64,000 bases of DNA, from assembly GCA_026936325.1 (NCBI GenBank), contig JAPTHN010000003.1, forward strand, positions 50,894,511-50,958,510, in the 5' to 3' direction. Position 1 is the stretch's first letter. Each line of letters starts with the position of its first letter. The DNA comes from Platynereis dumerilii (Eukaryota; Annelida; Polychaeta; Phyllodocida; Nereididae). The notes below the pieces were generated by a model, which was not told where the DNA came from, did not search any database, and worked only from the letters and a program-made list of their open reading frames with translations. Position numbers and translations under genes: made by a program. Below, piece by piece: positions 12,101 through 21,645 of this stretch.

Positions 12101-14239
12101 AGAGCTTGATCCAAAGGTAAGTTTGGTGGCAAAAGAGGGGGTAGGCCTATTTTAAAAATATGCTCTCTCTGAAGCTTTATGATACCGATAATTTTGATGG
12201 CAGTTCTTGATGACATGTTGGTTGAACCATCCTTAAGTCATTTGTCCTGTCAATAAAATGCTAGTTTCTTTCCAGGAAGCTTCTGATTGGTTGTTGTCGT
12301 CATCCAGTGGTAACCTGCAACAGAAATTCAAAGACTTTTTGAAGAGACATGGTCATAGGTGTGTCAGAGAGGTATGGAAACTTTAAACATTTGTCATTTT
12401 ACATGTACGTGTACATATGTTATTTAAACATAAACACTTTTAACAAAAATGAGCAACTTATATGTTTGCCATGTCAACTTAACTGAAAACTTGAGCTTGC
12501 AGTTGAATTTCCAATGAACATCCCTTTTAAGTTTGCTCTCAAGAAATTAAAGGTCATCATGGAAAGAGTTCACTGTTACATGGAGGGTTAGTAGAGGATT
12601 GTTTGAATGAACTGTTAGCTGAAATAATGTTATGATGATTTTGATTTCAGTCCGAGTTTCTAGAACTGTCTTGGCAATCGAAGCCTGAAAAATTGGTTGC
12701 AGTGCTGCAGGTCAGTATACACCTTACTTTTGATACCTACATGTCGCCTGCTCTTCCAAGATGAGTTCAAAGTTGTCCTACCATGATGATTATTTAGTTG
12801 TAAATAGTTATTTAGTTGTGAATCTTTATTGTTTTGGAATAATATATATTATAATGACCGACATACTAAAGCATGTCAAAAGTTCATGGTACGAAACATC
12901 CAAGTTAAGAACATGGCTTTTGAACATCCCGCTATTGCTTGGAAACCTAAAAAGGCACGCACAACTCGATTGAAGAGGTAGCGATGTGATTATTTTACAA
13001 AAATATGTCACCAACTATGATTGCGCGCATTGTGCAAGTAAAAAGGCCAATAGTGACTCTCAGCAAAAATATGGCTTAAAAACATTTAAAAAAGCTTTTG
13101 CAAAAACTTGGTACCAACAATTTAAAACACCAAAATGTGATTTTTGAACAATTTTTGCTTATTTCTAGAATATCCAAATTGCCCAATGTGAATTCGTCTT
13201 GGTGGAGCTAGACACATACCGGCTAATGCCTATTATTCTTATCTCTCTGCTATGTCCAGGCTGGCTGTATAGCTAATGTACTGTTTTCATTATTTCGTAA
13301 TTCTATGTTATTATGCTACACATTATACATTTATTATTCTATACATTTATAATAAATAATTATTCTAGTTATCGGTAGAACTATCTTACAATAAGATATT
13401 CTCCTTTCTTGTGTAGACGATGTTGAGTAGTCCAGAGCGTTTGGAAAAACAGTCGAAAGAAGTAGTGGAAGTGGATGAAGCGTTGAAACAAGTCAAATCG
13501 CCCATGACGTGGTTCGGAAAACTGATTCTGAGGTGGATCTTGCCAAGAGCTAGAAAAGCTGTGGGAGACAGAGAATGGGGAAAGGTAATTACACTATTTA
13601 CATTTTTTTTAACTCCTGATGCATACAGTTTTTACCCAAATTATTAAATTTTAGCTCCTGGGAAGATTTCAGGTTATATAGAATTTTCCTGAATTTACTT
13701 TATTCATCCTATGTGCTGTTATAGGTAAATTTATATGTTGTTTGACTTTCAATGGACATCCCTCAAAGTCCAACATGCAAACACACACAGGTTGCCTGAA
13801 CTAATACAGTTACCATGGATTTAAAAAGTAGGGAATTCAGGCATGTCATTGCGAATTTCTAAATCTCATGGAAAATTGTTGAAGAAAGGTCTCAATTTTG
13901 ACTTCGAAGTATTCGCTTGATTTGCAACCATTCATGGAAATCTTGTCGTACTTTATAGAATGGCCTGACAATTCACATTTTTCTGGTATTTCTATTAGCC
14001 TCCTCCAACATTGAAGAACATTAAATTTGTTGCTCTGTCCAATTGTGAAAGAATTTGATTAATTAAAAAACAATTAAAGCAAATTCAAAAGCAATGGGAT
14101 GAAATAATTTCTGTATGATTATAATCAATTTTATTCCATACTGGTCAGTCTGAACACTTTATTTCAGTCAATATCAGTGAAAATGAATGAAGTCTTCAAA
14201 CAAGGCTACTGGAAACTTGCCCACGTGATGGTACATGAG
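159..14239 (+). CDS. PEP-synthase / rifampicin-phosphotransferase-like protein, 23 exons, partial at both ends
   Basis: Exons read by GT-AG sites with continuous phase: 159-339, 1129-1276, 1704-1893, 2347-2406, 2553-2602, 2701-2867, 3729-3799, 3950-4014, 4160-4307, 4521-4638, 5096-5196, 6085-6156, 6336-6442, 7206-7371, 8444-8611, 9284-9412, 9804-9888, 11679-11767, 12054-12116, 12276-12371, 12651-12710, 13417-13584, 14168-14239 (2,574 nt, 858 residues). In the family, an ATP-grasp domain passes phosphate through a mobile His domain to a small acceptor (pyruvate or an antibiotic). The ATP-binding domain is visible: VVGGKGCQLALLT near residue 155, FAVRSSAAGEDSDEMSAAGQ near 257, ETAGVLFTRDP near 320, and IEWAFCGGQLYMLQARPIT near 445. 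A middle domain opens with NIGEMMPGAVSTLT. The start codon lies upstream of the window. The reading ends at VMVHE, where relatives continue into a swivelling His domain; I found no such exon to 20 kb. The family call is firm; the substrate is unknown. Confidence 0.88.
562..1080. repeat. 62-bp AT-rich minisatellite in intron 1
   Basis: About eight diverged copies of a unit near 62 bp. Each unit is two related halves of about 31 bp: one around TTTATTCTTCATGAGAAAAG and one around TTTATTTTGCATGAAAAGAG. The array fills most of the intron and ends about 50 bp before the next acceptor. Confidence 0.75.
2921..3212. repeat. 115-bp tandem repeat in intron 6
   Basis: Units start at 2921 and 3036 with GTTATATTCT followed by CCCAAAGGTCTGACC, and a partial third unit starts near 3163 at GATGTAGAAAATAAAACCAT. 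About 2.5 copies, period 115 bp. Confidence 0.75.
3337..3660. mobile_element. MITE family 1, copy a (intron 6)
   Basis: A 324-bp element that recurs near 9435 and 25692. All copies share AGTTCTTGATG/GGTTCTTGATG near the left end, the core GGTGGGAAGGCCCTATG, and a 'GGGTTCC' block near the right end. The termini are inverted: the left end reads ACACTCTTAAC, and the reverse complement of the right end reads ACACAATCTTAAC. It has no coding capacity. Terminal repeats plus three copies in one window make a non-autonomous DNA transposon the best call; the superfamily is not clear. Confidence 0.65.
5408..5429. repeat. (TA)n microsatellite in intron 11
   Basis: An uninterrupted run of alternating T and A of about 22 bp. 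Confidence 0.85.
5650..6005. mobile_element. Outer foldback/MITE-like element, intron 11
   Basis: The left end ATTTCACCAACAAAGTTAA is inverted at the right end, whose reverse complement reads ATTTCACCAACACAATTAA. The similarity continues inward for about 40 bp (CTAAGCCTTAG against CAAGGCTTAAG). There is no coding capacity and no clear target duplication. A second inverted-repeat element is nested inside. Confidence 0.6.
5701..5879. mobile_element. Inner foldback element nested in the outer one
   Basis: The left terminus CACACATAATTGATCTTTAG and the reverse complement of the right terminus CACACATAATTGATTCTTAG match over about 30 bp. The centre is an A/T-run-rich loop at about 5770-5820. It lies wholly inside the outer inverted repeat, so it is probably the younger insertion. 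Confidence 0.6.
9435..9735. mobile_element. MITE family 1, copy b (intron 16)
   Basis: Same order of blocks as copy a: ACACTCGTAAC at the left end, GGTTCTTGATGGTAT, CTGGTGGGAAGGCCCTATGA, GAGAGAAAGGGGTTCC and GGGTTCCTTGTCTATACCAG. The right terminus is worn, so the end coordinate is approximate. It begins 23 bp after the exon 16 donor. Confidence 0.65.
10232..10428. mobile_element. hAT-type MITE with perfect 8-bp target duplication
   Basis: A 197-bp element. The left end CAGTAGCGTAACTGGGG and the reverse complement of the right end CAGTGGCGTCCCTATGG form the CAGTGGCGT-type terminus usual for hAT elements. It is flanked by identical 8-bp copies of GTTGCATA at 10224-10231 and 10429-10436, the size hAT transposases create. 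The inside is rich in G runs on the left and C runs on the right, with no reading frame of interest. A diverged copy is at 24432. Confidence 0.85.
10501..11591. mobile_element. Non-autonomous DNA transposon with TA target duplication, intron 17
   Basis: The 11-bp terminus CACTGTAAAAT is perfectly inverted at 11581-11591, and a TA dinucleotide flanks both ends (10499-10500, 11592-11593). Just inside the termini are short tandem motifs built on AGCTCAAAAT and GAGCTGTGTTGACTTA, in opposite orientations at the two ends (10530-10775 and about 11460-11560). The middle has no transposase-like frame. The TA duplication suggests a Tc1/mariner-like or other TA-targeting mobiliser. Confidence 0.75.
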
Positions 14240-14867
14240 GTAGGTGAAACTATTTGATTATATTAGGGGAGCGACAAATTGAGTTCATAGTAGGCAAGTG
14301 GATGCAATCTATATTTCTCAGAAATTAGCAAAATGTGTCAAAAGATCACATTTTGATATTTTTCAGCTGTGAATAAGATGTTTTTGCAAAAGGCATTTTT
14401 TTAGGTTTCTAAACCATTTTAATTGTTATAGATTTTAACTTATTACGAGGTGCTACTTCGTATTGTTTTTGTGCGAATGATCTTTGAGTCACTTGAAAGT
14501 GCCCCAAATTTTTGTCAAGATTTCTGGACTCCCCTCACCATTCAAAGGGTTGATAACTGAATGTAATTGTAGGATATGTAAACTAGCATTACATGTGGGT
14601 AAATTCCATTATATTCTTGATTTTTTCTGCAATTAAATTAAATTCTGAGATCGCCAACCCCATAGAGTTATGCCATAATTAAAATAGGATGAAATCAAAG
14701 CATTATAGATGTTAAGTAAAGCATCATTTGGTAAGGTGTCTGATATATACATATATATGAAATAATCAAAATAATTGTGTACAATTTTATTTGGTCAAAT
14801 AAAACATTTCTCTCTCAAACATTTCTCTCTCTCAATTATTAAGTATTTGATGAGTGAATCGCTCTTA

Positions 14868-15600
14868 AGACACGTTACAGTGGGTAGTGTGCCTGCCTTG
14901 CACACATGAGGACTTGGGTTTGATCTAGCCCTGGGACCCATGCGTAGCATGGGTCATGGGTCGTCCCATTCAAAATCTTGAGATTCTTACATGGTATCGG
15001 GAGAAGTGGTCTAGATTAAACAATTCTTATCAGAATTTTATGAAATTTTGGATTTGAGCAGCCCACATATTTAACTACTGACGGCAGTCTAGTTTTGGTG
15101 GCATTTCCCAAAGATTGGCATGGTAAAAATTACTTTAAATTAGAGAAATGTCAAAAATAATTGAGAGACAGCCACCAGCCTCACTCTGGAGTGTGATGTC
15201 ACCATTGTGACTCACTAACCTATGACATTATAAACGTTTGTTATGACATCACTCTCTCTCACCCAATGGGAAGACTCCATTTGTTCAATGTATAAAGAAA
15301 AAAAAAACATTTCTTGAAATTCACAGGGTGAGTGTTCAGTTATTTTTACATGTAGACATGTAGAAATAGGTGCCGTCAGTAGGAAATTTTATATACTTAT
15401 AGGTGGTATAATTGAAATCAACATGCTTTACATATATTTTCAGATATCTTGATTCTCCCAAACCCTGTCTTTCAAATCTCATGATTTTCCTATGGGAGGA
15501 TCCATGACCCCTGTCCCCAGGGGTCCAGGGCTAGGTTTGATCACCACTCCCGTCATGTCCAGACTTTATCAACACTATATATGGGAAGTTCCTCGTAACT
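14868..15600 (+). repeat. tRNA-derived SINE-like sequence, interrupted
   Basis: GTGGGTAGTGTGCCTGCC at about 14879 resembles a polymerase III A box. GGTTTGATC at 14917-14925 resembles the start of a B box, with its continuation ACCACTCCC found only after a 608-bp insertion (14926-15533). The outer end is not defined. It is not a functional tRNA. Confidence 0.5.
14926..15533. mobile_element. Foldback element with 9-bp target duplication, inserted in the SINE B box
   Basis: The ends are inverted over about 70 bp: the left starts TAGCCCTGGGACCCATG and the reverse complement of the right starts TAGCCCTGGACCCCTG. The 9-mer GGTTTGATC lies on both sides (14917-14925 and 15534-15542). A 9-bp duplication with long terminal inverted repeats fits Mutator-like (MULE) MITEs. 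There is no coding capacity. Confidence 0.7.
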
Positions 15601-15848
15601 GGTAGGGAACAGAATAGAACTGAATGAAATAGAAAGCAATAAGTGAACGAGTCATGTGTAACAAATCTGAATGACATGTTAGACACTGTAGACACATGGG
15701 ATACACAGTGTACGCTGTGATGGACCTTGTCCTAATATATATATTTTGGCAAGATTTCCTGAGTTGGAGTGATTAGATGTGTAATGTTGATTAATATCTA
15801 TCCCCTTAGTGCAAGCAACATATCACTGTTCAGATTTCTTGGATACAG

Positions 15849-15926
15849 GCCACTGATGCCAAGTCTTTTCCCCAGAAATATATCAAGGTGCTGAAAGGAA
15901 GGGAGCAACTGGAAAAGAACTCGTAG
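15849..15926 (+). CDS. Candidate alternative terminal exon of the PEP-synthase-like gene
   Basis: After the last clear exon (donor at 14240, phase 0), the next open stretch in phase follows an AG at 15847-15848. It reads ATDAKSFPQKYIKVLKGREQ and a few more residues, then a TAG stop. An AATAAA lies at 16122-16127, a plausible polyadenylation signal. If used, it gives a protein that lacks the phosphohistidine domain. The peptide matches nothing I recognise and the 1.6-kb intron contains transposons, so it may be chance. Confidence 0.25.
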   Translation, partial: ATDAKSFPQKYIKVLKGREQLEKNS

Positions 15927-16809
15927 GTGCTGCCCTCTTATGTGTTGCACATGAATGAGCTTAAAACTAATTAGTAGTAATTAGGACATTTAGGGGAATG
16001 CAATGACCTTCAAAAGGGGAGAGTTCTGCCGTGGGGGCCCTAGGAAGGTTGAGGGGAAATTACAGCATTATTCATTGACTATAACTTGAGATAAATCCCG
16101 TGCATTATCATCATCTACTTAAATAAAACTGTAGTGGCGAGTTCAAGGCCAGTGGCACATTCAGCATCTGGCCTCCCACCTCCTACCCAATCAAACTCCC
16201 CAATTTTGACATCACATCTGCCCCTGCTTGCCCTGCCTTTCCACTCCTCTGTTGTCCACGACTTTCAACACCCCTGGAAATCCTCACCCCATCAACTATG
16301 CAGATTTCATCCTTTCTCATAAATGTCCTTCTGATGAACTCACTCCCAAATAGCTCACTGCTTCCTACTTCCCTTCGATTCAAAGCTATTCAAATATCCT
16401 TTCACAGCAATTCAGGAATTCTCTCCATACTTTTCTTGATACTATACTCAACTTTTCCACAAGAGGTCACTATAGCATGCAGCCCTGCCACCTTCAGTTA
16501 AATGCTATTGACATTACCTGTCAAACCTTCTGCCAAAGTTGACACTGACACCCCAAGTGCAACCAGCCAAATTAGGCCACATTCACAATGCTCATTGGCC
16601 TACCACATTATAAAGTTCATCCACGAACTTGAAAGGTCACATGGAATCAATACTTCATGCTCATACATTGCCAAATTATGCCTAAACTAATTTTTGTTTT
16701 CTCATAATTCCTCTATGTGCCACTTACAGTTTCAGTCAAACAATGGTGAGCACTTGCATGTTCTTTTATGCACATGTTTTTACATTGTCTTACTATTATA
16801 TCAACAAAC

Positions 16810-16810
<1 letters not shown>
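15927..16810. other. Gene-less stretch 3' of the PEP-synthase-like gene
   Basis: Only short frames with no recognisable protein character. The one signal noted is the AATAAA at 16122. No repeats or RNA genes seen. Confidence 0.5.
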
Positions 16811-16873
<63 letters not shown>

Positions 16874-16898
16874 GTCTATCTGTGTACTTAGACTGGAA

Positions 16899-16929
<31 letters not shown>

Positions 16930-17008
16930 CCTATCTATCTACCTATCTATCTATCTATCCATCTATCTATCTTTCTTTCTTTCTTCCTTTCTTTCTTTCT
17001 TTCTTTCC
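16811..17008. repeat. Compound (TATC)n / (TTTC)n microsatellite
   Basis: Two runs of CTAT repeats, separated by CTGTGTACTTAGACTGGAAC, then a CTTT run to about 17008. A similar spacer (GTACTTACACACACTGGAAC) follows the second run, so the run plus spacer was probably duplicated as a block. Confidence 0.9.
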
Positions 17009-18266
17009 CTCTCTGTACTTACACACACTGGAACTGTCAATTTGTATTGTGACCTCAGTGAGCACTCAGTGCTCCCCCGGGGAGTGCTCCTCACTCACTT
17101 CACTCCTTAGAATTTATAGATAAAAATTAACAGTTACTGCGAAAGGAATATGACCTCCCAAACAACATTTTTGTGCATATCTGTACAAACAAGTATGAGT
17201 CACTCTTCAACTGCTGTTCCATTTCATGCAATCAAAAGTCATTCTGCTCAAACTTTCTCAGCTTTGTATTTCTTTTGTAATACATTGTTTAAACGAAATG
17301 TTGCCTAACGCAATTACGCAAAATCAACCAGGCCAACTGAAAGTTTGCACACTGTTGAACGCATGTCTCCTCAATAAAACTCATCCTGTTTTTACAGTCC
17401 CCTATACTGGGTAAATTCTAGTTTTCATATAAGAGAAGATGATGATTGGTATGATTGCCATTCAGTATGGTGAGCGCTGATGAGCAGATTTATCTGGAAT
17501 GGGCGCTATATATAATCGTATTATATTACTATTATTAAGAACATAGGCTATGCATTAGCTCTGCCTAAGTAGAGCAACACCTAGAGGAAAAACAGAAATT
17601 GGGGGAAAATAATAAAGATAGGATATTGTGATCAACATTTACAATAACATAAAATTTGTGTAGACTCTATTAACAAAATTACCTGTTTTAAGGTTTGTTC
17701 AGGTCATGAGAGTGGCCTACTCTAGCCAAATATTCTTTTTGACTTGCCAAGTTTCGCAGCCAGTAGCCAGTCAGCAAAGAGTTCAGATAAGTCAATTCTC
17801 CAGCATTTTTTTCTGAAAGCAGAAGTGTCATTTACTGTCATTTAAGTAGGATTAATCGATCAAAAATGATTGACAGAAATTACTAGCCATGTCAAACACG
17901 AATCACTGACTGACTCACTGACAATGCCACTGTAGAGCATGTTTTTAGGGAAACGCAATACACATATAAAAATTATGTCGCCGCAGATTTTATCTTCAAA
18001 AATTTAATGCAAATTTAATTTTCAAATGTCACGACGAAACAGATTGTAGTAGAGATTAAGGAGTACTCAGCTACAGTATAAATGATATTAAAAATCACGA
18101 AACAATAGTGAATTATGACTCAATTAATGACATTATAATTATCAGATTACCCAAGTCACTAAGCATGTACACTGCTCATTAGAATTGGAAAGAGAAACGC
18201 CACATGTTTTTTGATAATGATCTAAGAGTTTCATTGTTTAAACCAAAAAATACCGTGCAAGCACGT
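17009..18266. other. Gene-less stretch
   Basis: No coding exon, RNA gene or clear transposon end found. Only short frames of low-complexity composition. Confidence 0.5.
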
Positions 18267-18310
18267 AAACCCCGCTGGTTCTATGTGAAGCCATTGAGAC
18301 CATTCGGATC

Positions 18311-18688
18311 CATGTGTCTGTCCGTGTGTCCGTCCGTCCATCCTTGCGTCCATGTGTCCATCCGTGTGTCCGTGTGTCCGTCTGTGTGTCCGTCCGTGTG
18401 TCCATGTGTCCGTCCGTGCGTCCATGTGTCCGTGTGTCCGTCCGTCCGTGTGTCCGTCCGCCCGTCCGTGTGTCCATCTGTGTGTCCGTCCGTCCATGCG
18501 TCCGTCCGTGTAGCTGTGTGTCCGTGTGTCCGTCCTTCCGTCCATGTGTCCGTCCATGTGTCCGTCCGTCCGTCCGTGCTTCCGTCCGTACGTCCGTGTA
18601 TCCATGCGTCCATCCTTCTGTCCATGTGTCCGTACGTCCGTGTGTCCGTCCGTCCGTGTGTCCGTACGTCCGTCCGCGTGTCCGTATG
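18311..18688. repeat. GTCC/GTGT tandem array 1
   Basis: Irregular alternation of GTCC with GTGT, CATG or GTAC, keeping a 4-bp register for about 380 bp. The register leaves all frames nearly free of stops on both strands and yields spurious Arg/Thr/His or Ser/Val/Cys-rich translations. Confidence 0.9.
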
Positions 18689-18767
18689 GACACACGGACT
18701 TGTCATTCCCATCTGCATGACAAAATAAGATAACAGGCAAAATTTGAATGAAATATGAGCAACACAA

Positions 18768-18904
18768 CGTCTGTGTGTCCGTACGTCCGTGCGTGCGTCC
18801 GTGCGTCCATCCTTCCGTCCGTGTGTCCATGTGTCCGTACGTCCGTGTGTCCGTACGTCCGTGTGTCCGTCCGTGTGTCCGTACGTCCGTGTGTCCGTAC
18901 GGAT
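18768..18904. repeat. GTCC/GTGT tandem array 2
   Basis: Shorter array of the same type. Both arrays end in a short inverted motif (GTCCGTA then, after a few bases, CACGGAC) immediately before the 75-bp duplicated block. Confidence 0.85.
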
Positions 18905-19334
18905 GCACGGACTTGTCATTCCCATCTGCATGACAAAATAAGATAACAGGCAAAATTTGAATGAAATATGAACAACACAAAGTGAGTTATGCTTGACGAA
19001 ATCCCCAGCACATTGAGGCATTGAGGACTGCAGTACCCCGTAGGCTATTACATAGCCAGCGGGGTAAAAAACTAAATGGGAAAAAGTTAAATGTATTGTT
19101 AAATTTCTCTCCTGATGAACTTTCTTTACAACAAAGAAAAAAAGCTTAAGGTCTGGAGTGTTTCCTTGCAAAATTCTTTTGTGGATATTATCATAACACG
19201 CGAGAAGCTATTGCACATGTATTATTTCAAGCTGCTTGCAGCGCCTCCTCTCATACCTTTACAGGTGTCGCTGCGCGGCAGTATGCGTACCTCCTTCCGA
19301 CCCCTGGCGAGCAAATTGGTATTATTTATTACAT

Positions 19335-19367
19335 TGCGCATGCGCGGGGTTCATAATTATCCAATCA
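19335..19367. promoter_or_regulatory. Possible promoter-like motif pair: NRF1-type palindrome and CCAAT box
   Basis: TGCGCATGCGCG at 19335-19346 matches the NRF1 recognition palindrome, and CCAATCA follows at 19361-19367, inside a locally CpG-rich patch of an AT-rich region. No gene start is recognised nearby; the first subtilase is about 700 bp away with its own TATA box. Confidence 0.3.
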
Positions 19368-19540
19368 GCACTTTTGCGCTTCAAGAATGATCTAGGCTAT
19401 TTATAGATATTATGATATCATTGAAGCAAGTCAACCTCCTTGGTGAAATAAGGCGGTCAACTATGGGTGCGAAAATATCATGGCAAGCTAAAGGTGGTAA
19501 CATAACACATGTTAATTAGTCTTACGAATATATAGGTAGC

Positions 19541-19612
19541 AGATAGATAGATGGAAAGATAGATAGATAAATAGATAGAAAGATAGAAAGATAAATTGAA
19601 AGATAGAAAGAT
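19541..19612. repeat. (GATA/GAAA)n microsatellite
   Basis: About 72 bp of AGAT repeats mixed with AGAA units. Confidence 0.85.
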
Positions 19613-20001
19613 ACCACATGTGAGGGTCCTTTAACTTGCCCACCACAGACGGTTCCACACTAACACATGGGGCCATAAATTTCACATCTCCTCTGGATAA
19701 CATCCAGCTAGGAATTTTCTCTTGAAGGCCCACTGAAAATATTTCTGGGTTCACTACCCTTGGTAGACATCCAAGACTGGAAAGTAACCATATCAGCCTC
19801 CCGGCTTGTGACTGGGGTCATATGATGTAGGGAGCACTATAGGGCTTACAATTCTTTATAAAAACTGGGTTCAAAATAAATGACACATATTGTGTCACAA
19901 ATATGGTCCCAAACATCGTATTTATTTCAAGTACCACATATATAATCCTGATAGCTGCATAATTGATATGATTGGTATTCTTGAAAAAGCAACATTGACA
20001 G

Positions 20002-20007
20002 TATAAA
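20002..20007 (+). promoter_or_regulatory. TATA box of subtilase A
   Basis: TATAAA 57 bp upstream of the chosen ATG (20064). Transcription should begin near 20030, downstream of an in-frame ATG at 20013, which argues against that longer start. Confidence 0.6.
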
Positions 20008-20063
20008 GTAGGGTGTTAATTGTCAAAGAATCATCATTAGCTTGTTGGAAAGCTGCAGTGAAG

Positions 20064-21233
20064 ATGTTGTTTGCTGGTCTCACAATCTCAGCACTCTTGT
20101 GCTTTGCTTCTGCCTTGCCTGCCATTCAGCTTACTGGCCATGTTGGAAGAGTAGAAGGTGAATACATCATCGTCTTGAAAGCTTCCAATGCAGATACGGC
20201 CAACTATGTCAGCAACACTGTTTCCAAGCTTAGTGGAGTTGTAGGAGGTATGAGCATCATCAACAGTTTTGCCGCTTTGAAGTCTCCAACTCTGCACATC
20301 CAAGTACTAAATGAAGCTGCAGTCAGACAAGCCTACTCCTTGCCAGAGGTTGAAGTTGTAGAAGCCAATGTGAGGACAAAGATGATTATGCAATGCGAAT
20401 TGCAAAACACTTTTATACCTGACCTTTGGGGCCTTCGTAGACTCTCAAATTCATCTACAGATTACTCCTATGACCAACAAGGTGGAAATGGAGTCACAGT
20501 TTATGTCCTGGACACTGGCATAAGAACCACTCACAACGACTTCGGAGGCAGAGCAACTTTTGGTGAAAATACCATGGGGGGAACCGACAATGATATAAAT
20601 GGCCATGGCACACACTGTGCTGGAACCATTATGGGGTCAACTTATGGTGTTTCCAAGTCAGCCCAGGCTGTTGCCGTGAAAGTCTTCGATGATGCAGGAT
20701 TTGGCACCCAAGCATCCGTCATCACTGGAGTAGAGTATGTTCTTAAGGATACAAGCCCTGGCCCTAAGGTGATCAGCATGTCATTTAATGGCCCAGCCAG
20801 TGCTATAGATAATGCAGTGTCAAGTGCAGTGGCCGCAGGAGTTCATGTAGTTGCAGCGGCAGCCAATACTAATTTGGACGCTTGTTTGCGCAGCCCTGGT
20901 AGTTCTCCAGATGCCATCACTGTAGGATCTACCAACCCCATAGATAATTTCTCATTTCAGACTGGCTTCGGCCAATGCGTCGACATCCTTGCTCCCGGTT
21001 GGGACATTTGGTCGGCGGGAAATTCACATGATGATGCTGTTACTTTGAAAACTGGAACGTCTATGGCTGCTTCCCATGTTGCTGGAGCCGTTGCCAACTA
21101 TGTATCGGCCAACCCCAATGCCACACCGGATGAAGTCAAGGCCTACTTGATAAACAATGCTGCCAAAGATGAAATCAACCTGAGGGGTTTCGATGACACA
21201 CCCAATTTCTTGCTGCAGCAGTCTTGTCTATGA
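20064..21233 (+). CDS. Secreted proteinase K-type subtilase A (S8 with I9 propeptide)
   Basis: 389 residues in one exon. A hydrophobic signal peptide (about 1-18, ending SALPA) is followed by an I9 inhibitor-type propeptide opening EYIIVLKA and an S8 domain. Catalytic residues are Asp150 (VLDTGI), His181 (NGHGTHCAG), oxyanion Asn268 (AAAN) and Ser333 (GTSMA). All catalytic positions are present, but the usual AAGN is AAAN and CPHVAG is ASHVAG. The I9 piece normally folds the enzyme and is then cut away, so this should be an extracellular endopeptidase. The start is chosen because every paralogue keeps GTGAAGATG here and the TATA box would place an upstream ATG before the transcription start. 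AATAAA at 21242. It is the most divergent intact copy in the window. Confidence 0.88.
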   Translation: MLFAGLTISALLCFASALPAIQLTGHVGRVEGEYIIVLKASNADTANYVSNTVSKLSGVVGGMSIINSFAALKSPTLHIQVLNEAAVRQAYSLPEVEVVEANVRTKMIMQCELQNTFIPDLWGLRRLSNSSTDYSYDQQGGNGVTVYVLDTGIRTTHNDFGGRATFGENTMGGTDNDINGHGTHCAGTIMGSTYGVSKSAQAVAVKVFDDAGFGTQASVITGVEYVLKDTSPGPKVISMSFNGPASAIDNAVSSAVAAGVHVVAAAANTNLDACLRSPGSSPDAITVGSTNPIDNFSFQTGFGQCVDILAPGWDIWSAGNSHDDAVTLKTGTSMAASHVAGAVANYVSANPNATPDEVKAYLINNAAKDEINLRGFDDTPNFLLQQSCL

Positions 21234-21241
21234 AGCCCAAC

Positions 21242-21247
21242 AATAAA
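21242..21247 (+). terminator. Polyadenylation signal of subtilase A
   Basis: AATAAA within 10 bp of the stop codon. The other subtilase genes show the same close spacing. Confidence 0.65.
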
Positions 21248-21645
21248 AAGGCTTTAAAAACCTATCATTTCAGTGTTGCACTTATTTAGAAATTCACAAT
21301 TATTCAAATTTTTAATGCATAGAAAAATCTATGAAACTTCTTACACAGCATAGAAAAGCTAAAATGCCTGATATAATGCATGGTCAAGATGACATCGCTT
21401 CGCACATGACATTGTGTCCTTGTGATGTCATGCACATTATACAATATCATCAATTGTGACATCGAAAGAAATCCAGTGATTCTGTCCAGAGGCACATGAA
21501 AATACTTAGTAGTAGTTGTAAACTGTAACCTTTGGCCTCGCATTACTTCACTCTGCGACCTACTCAATCACTCAAAAAAATGTCGGGACAAAATTGGTTT
21601 TTTAGATTCAAAATGGTTTTTTGAAAAACCAAATTTCAATGCAAA

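Larger units (their letters stand above)
18267..19067. mobile_element. Inverted-repeat-bounded element carrying GTCC-type tandem arrays
   Basis: The left end TAAACCCCGCTGGTTCTATG and the reverse complement of the right end TTTACCCCGCTGGCTATGTA are inverted over about 24 bp. Between them are two arrays of GTCC/GTGT 4- to 8-mers (18311-18688, 18768-18904). Each is followed by the same 75-bp block (18693-18767, 18906-18980) starting CACGGACTTGTCATTCCCAT, giving a composite unit near 213 bp. No target duplication found. This looks like a non-autonomous transposon with internally amplified repeats. Confidence 0.55.
19068..20001. other. Intergenic region upstream of the first subtilase
   Basis: No gene recognised. 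It contains a small CpG-rich patch (about 19225-19380) and a GATA-type microsatellite, both listed separately. Confidence 0.5.

Noticed and set aside
16743-17123. Tyr-Leu-Ser-Ile repeat frames
   Set aside because: Translation of the CTAT/CTTT microsatellite; three frames overlap with the same composition.
18204-19171. Long open frames on both strands (up to about 296 codons) rich in Thr-Asp-Gly-Arg-His or Ser-Val-Cys-Pro
   Set aside because: They come from the 4-bp-register GTCC arrays, which lack stops in every frame. No domain and no promoter or splice context supports them.
20013-20063. Upstream in-frame ATG extending subtilase A by 17 residues
   Set aside because: It lies only 6 bp after the TATA box, before the likely transcription start, and would spoil the signal peptide seen in all paralogues.
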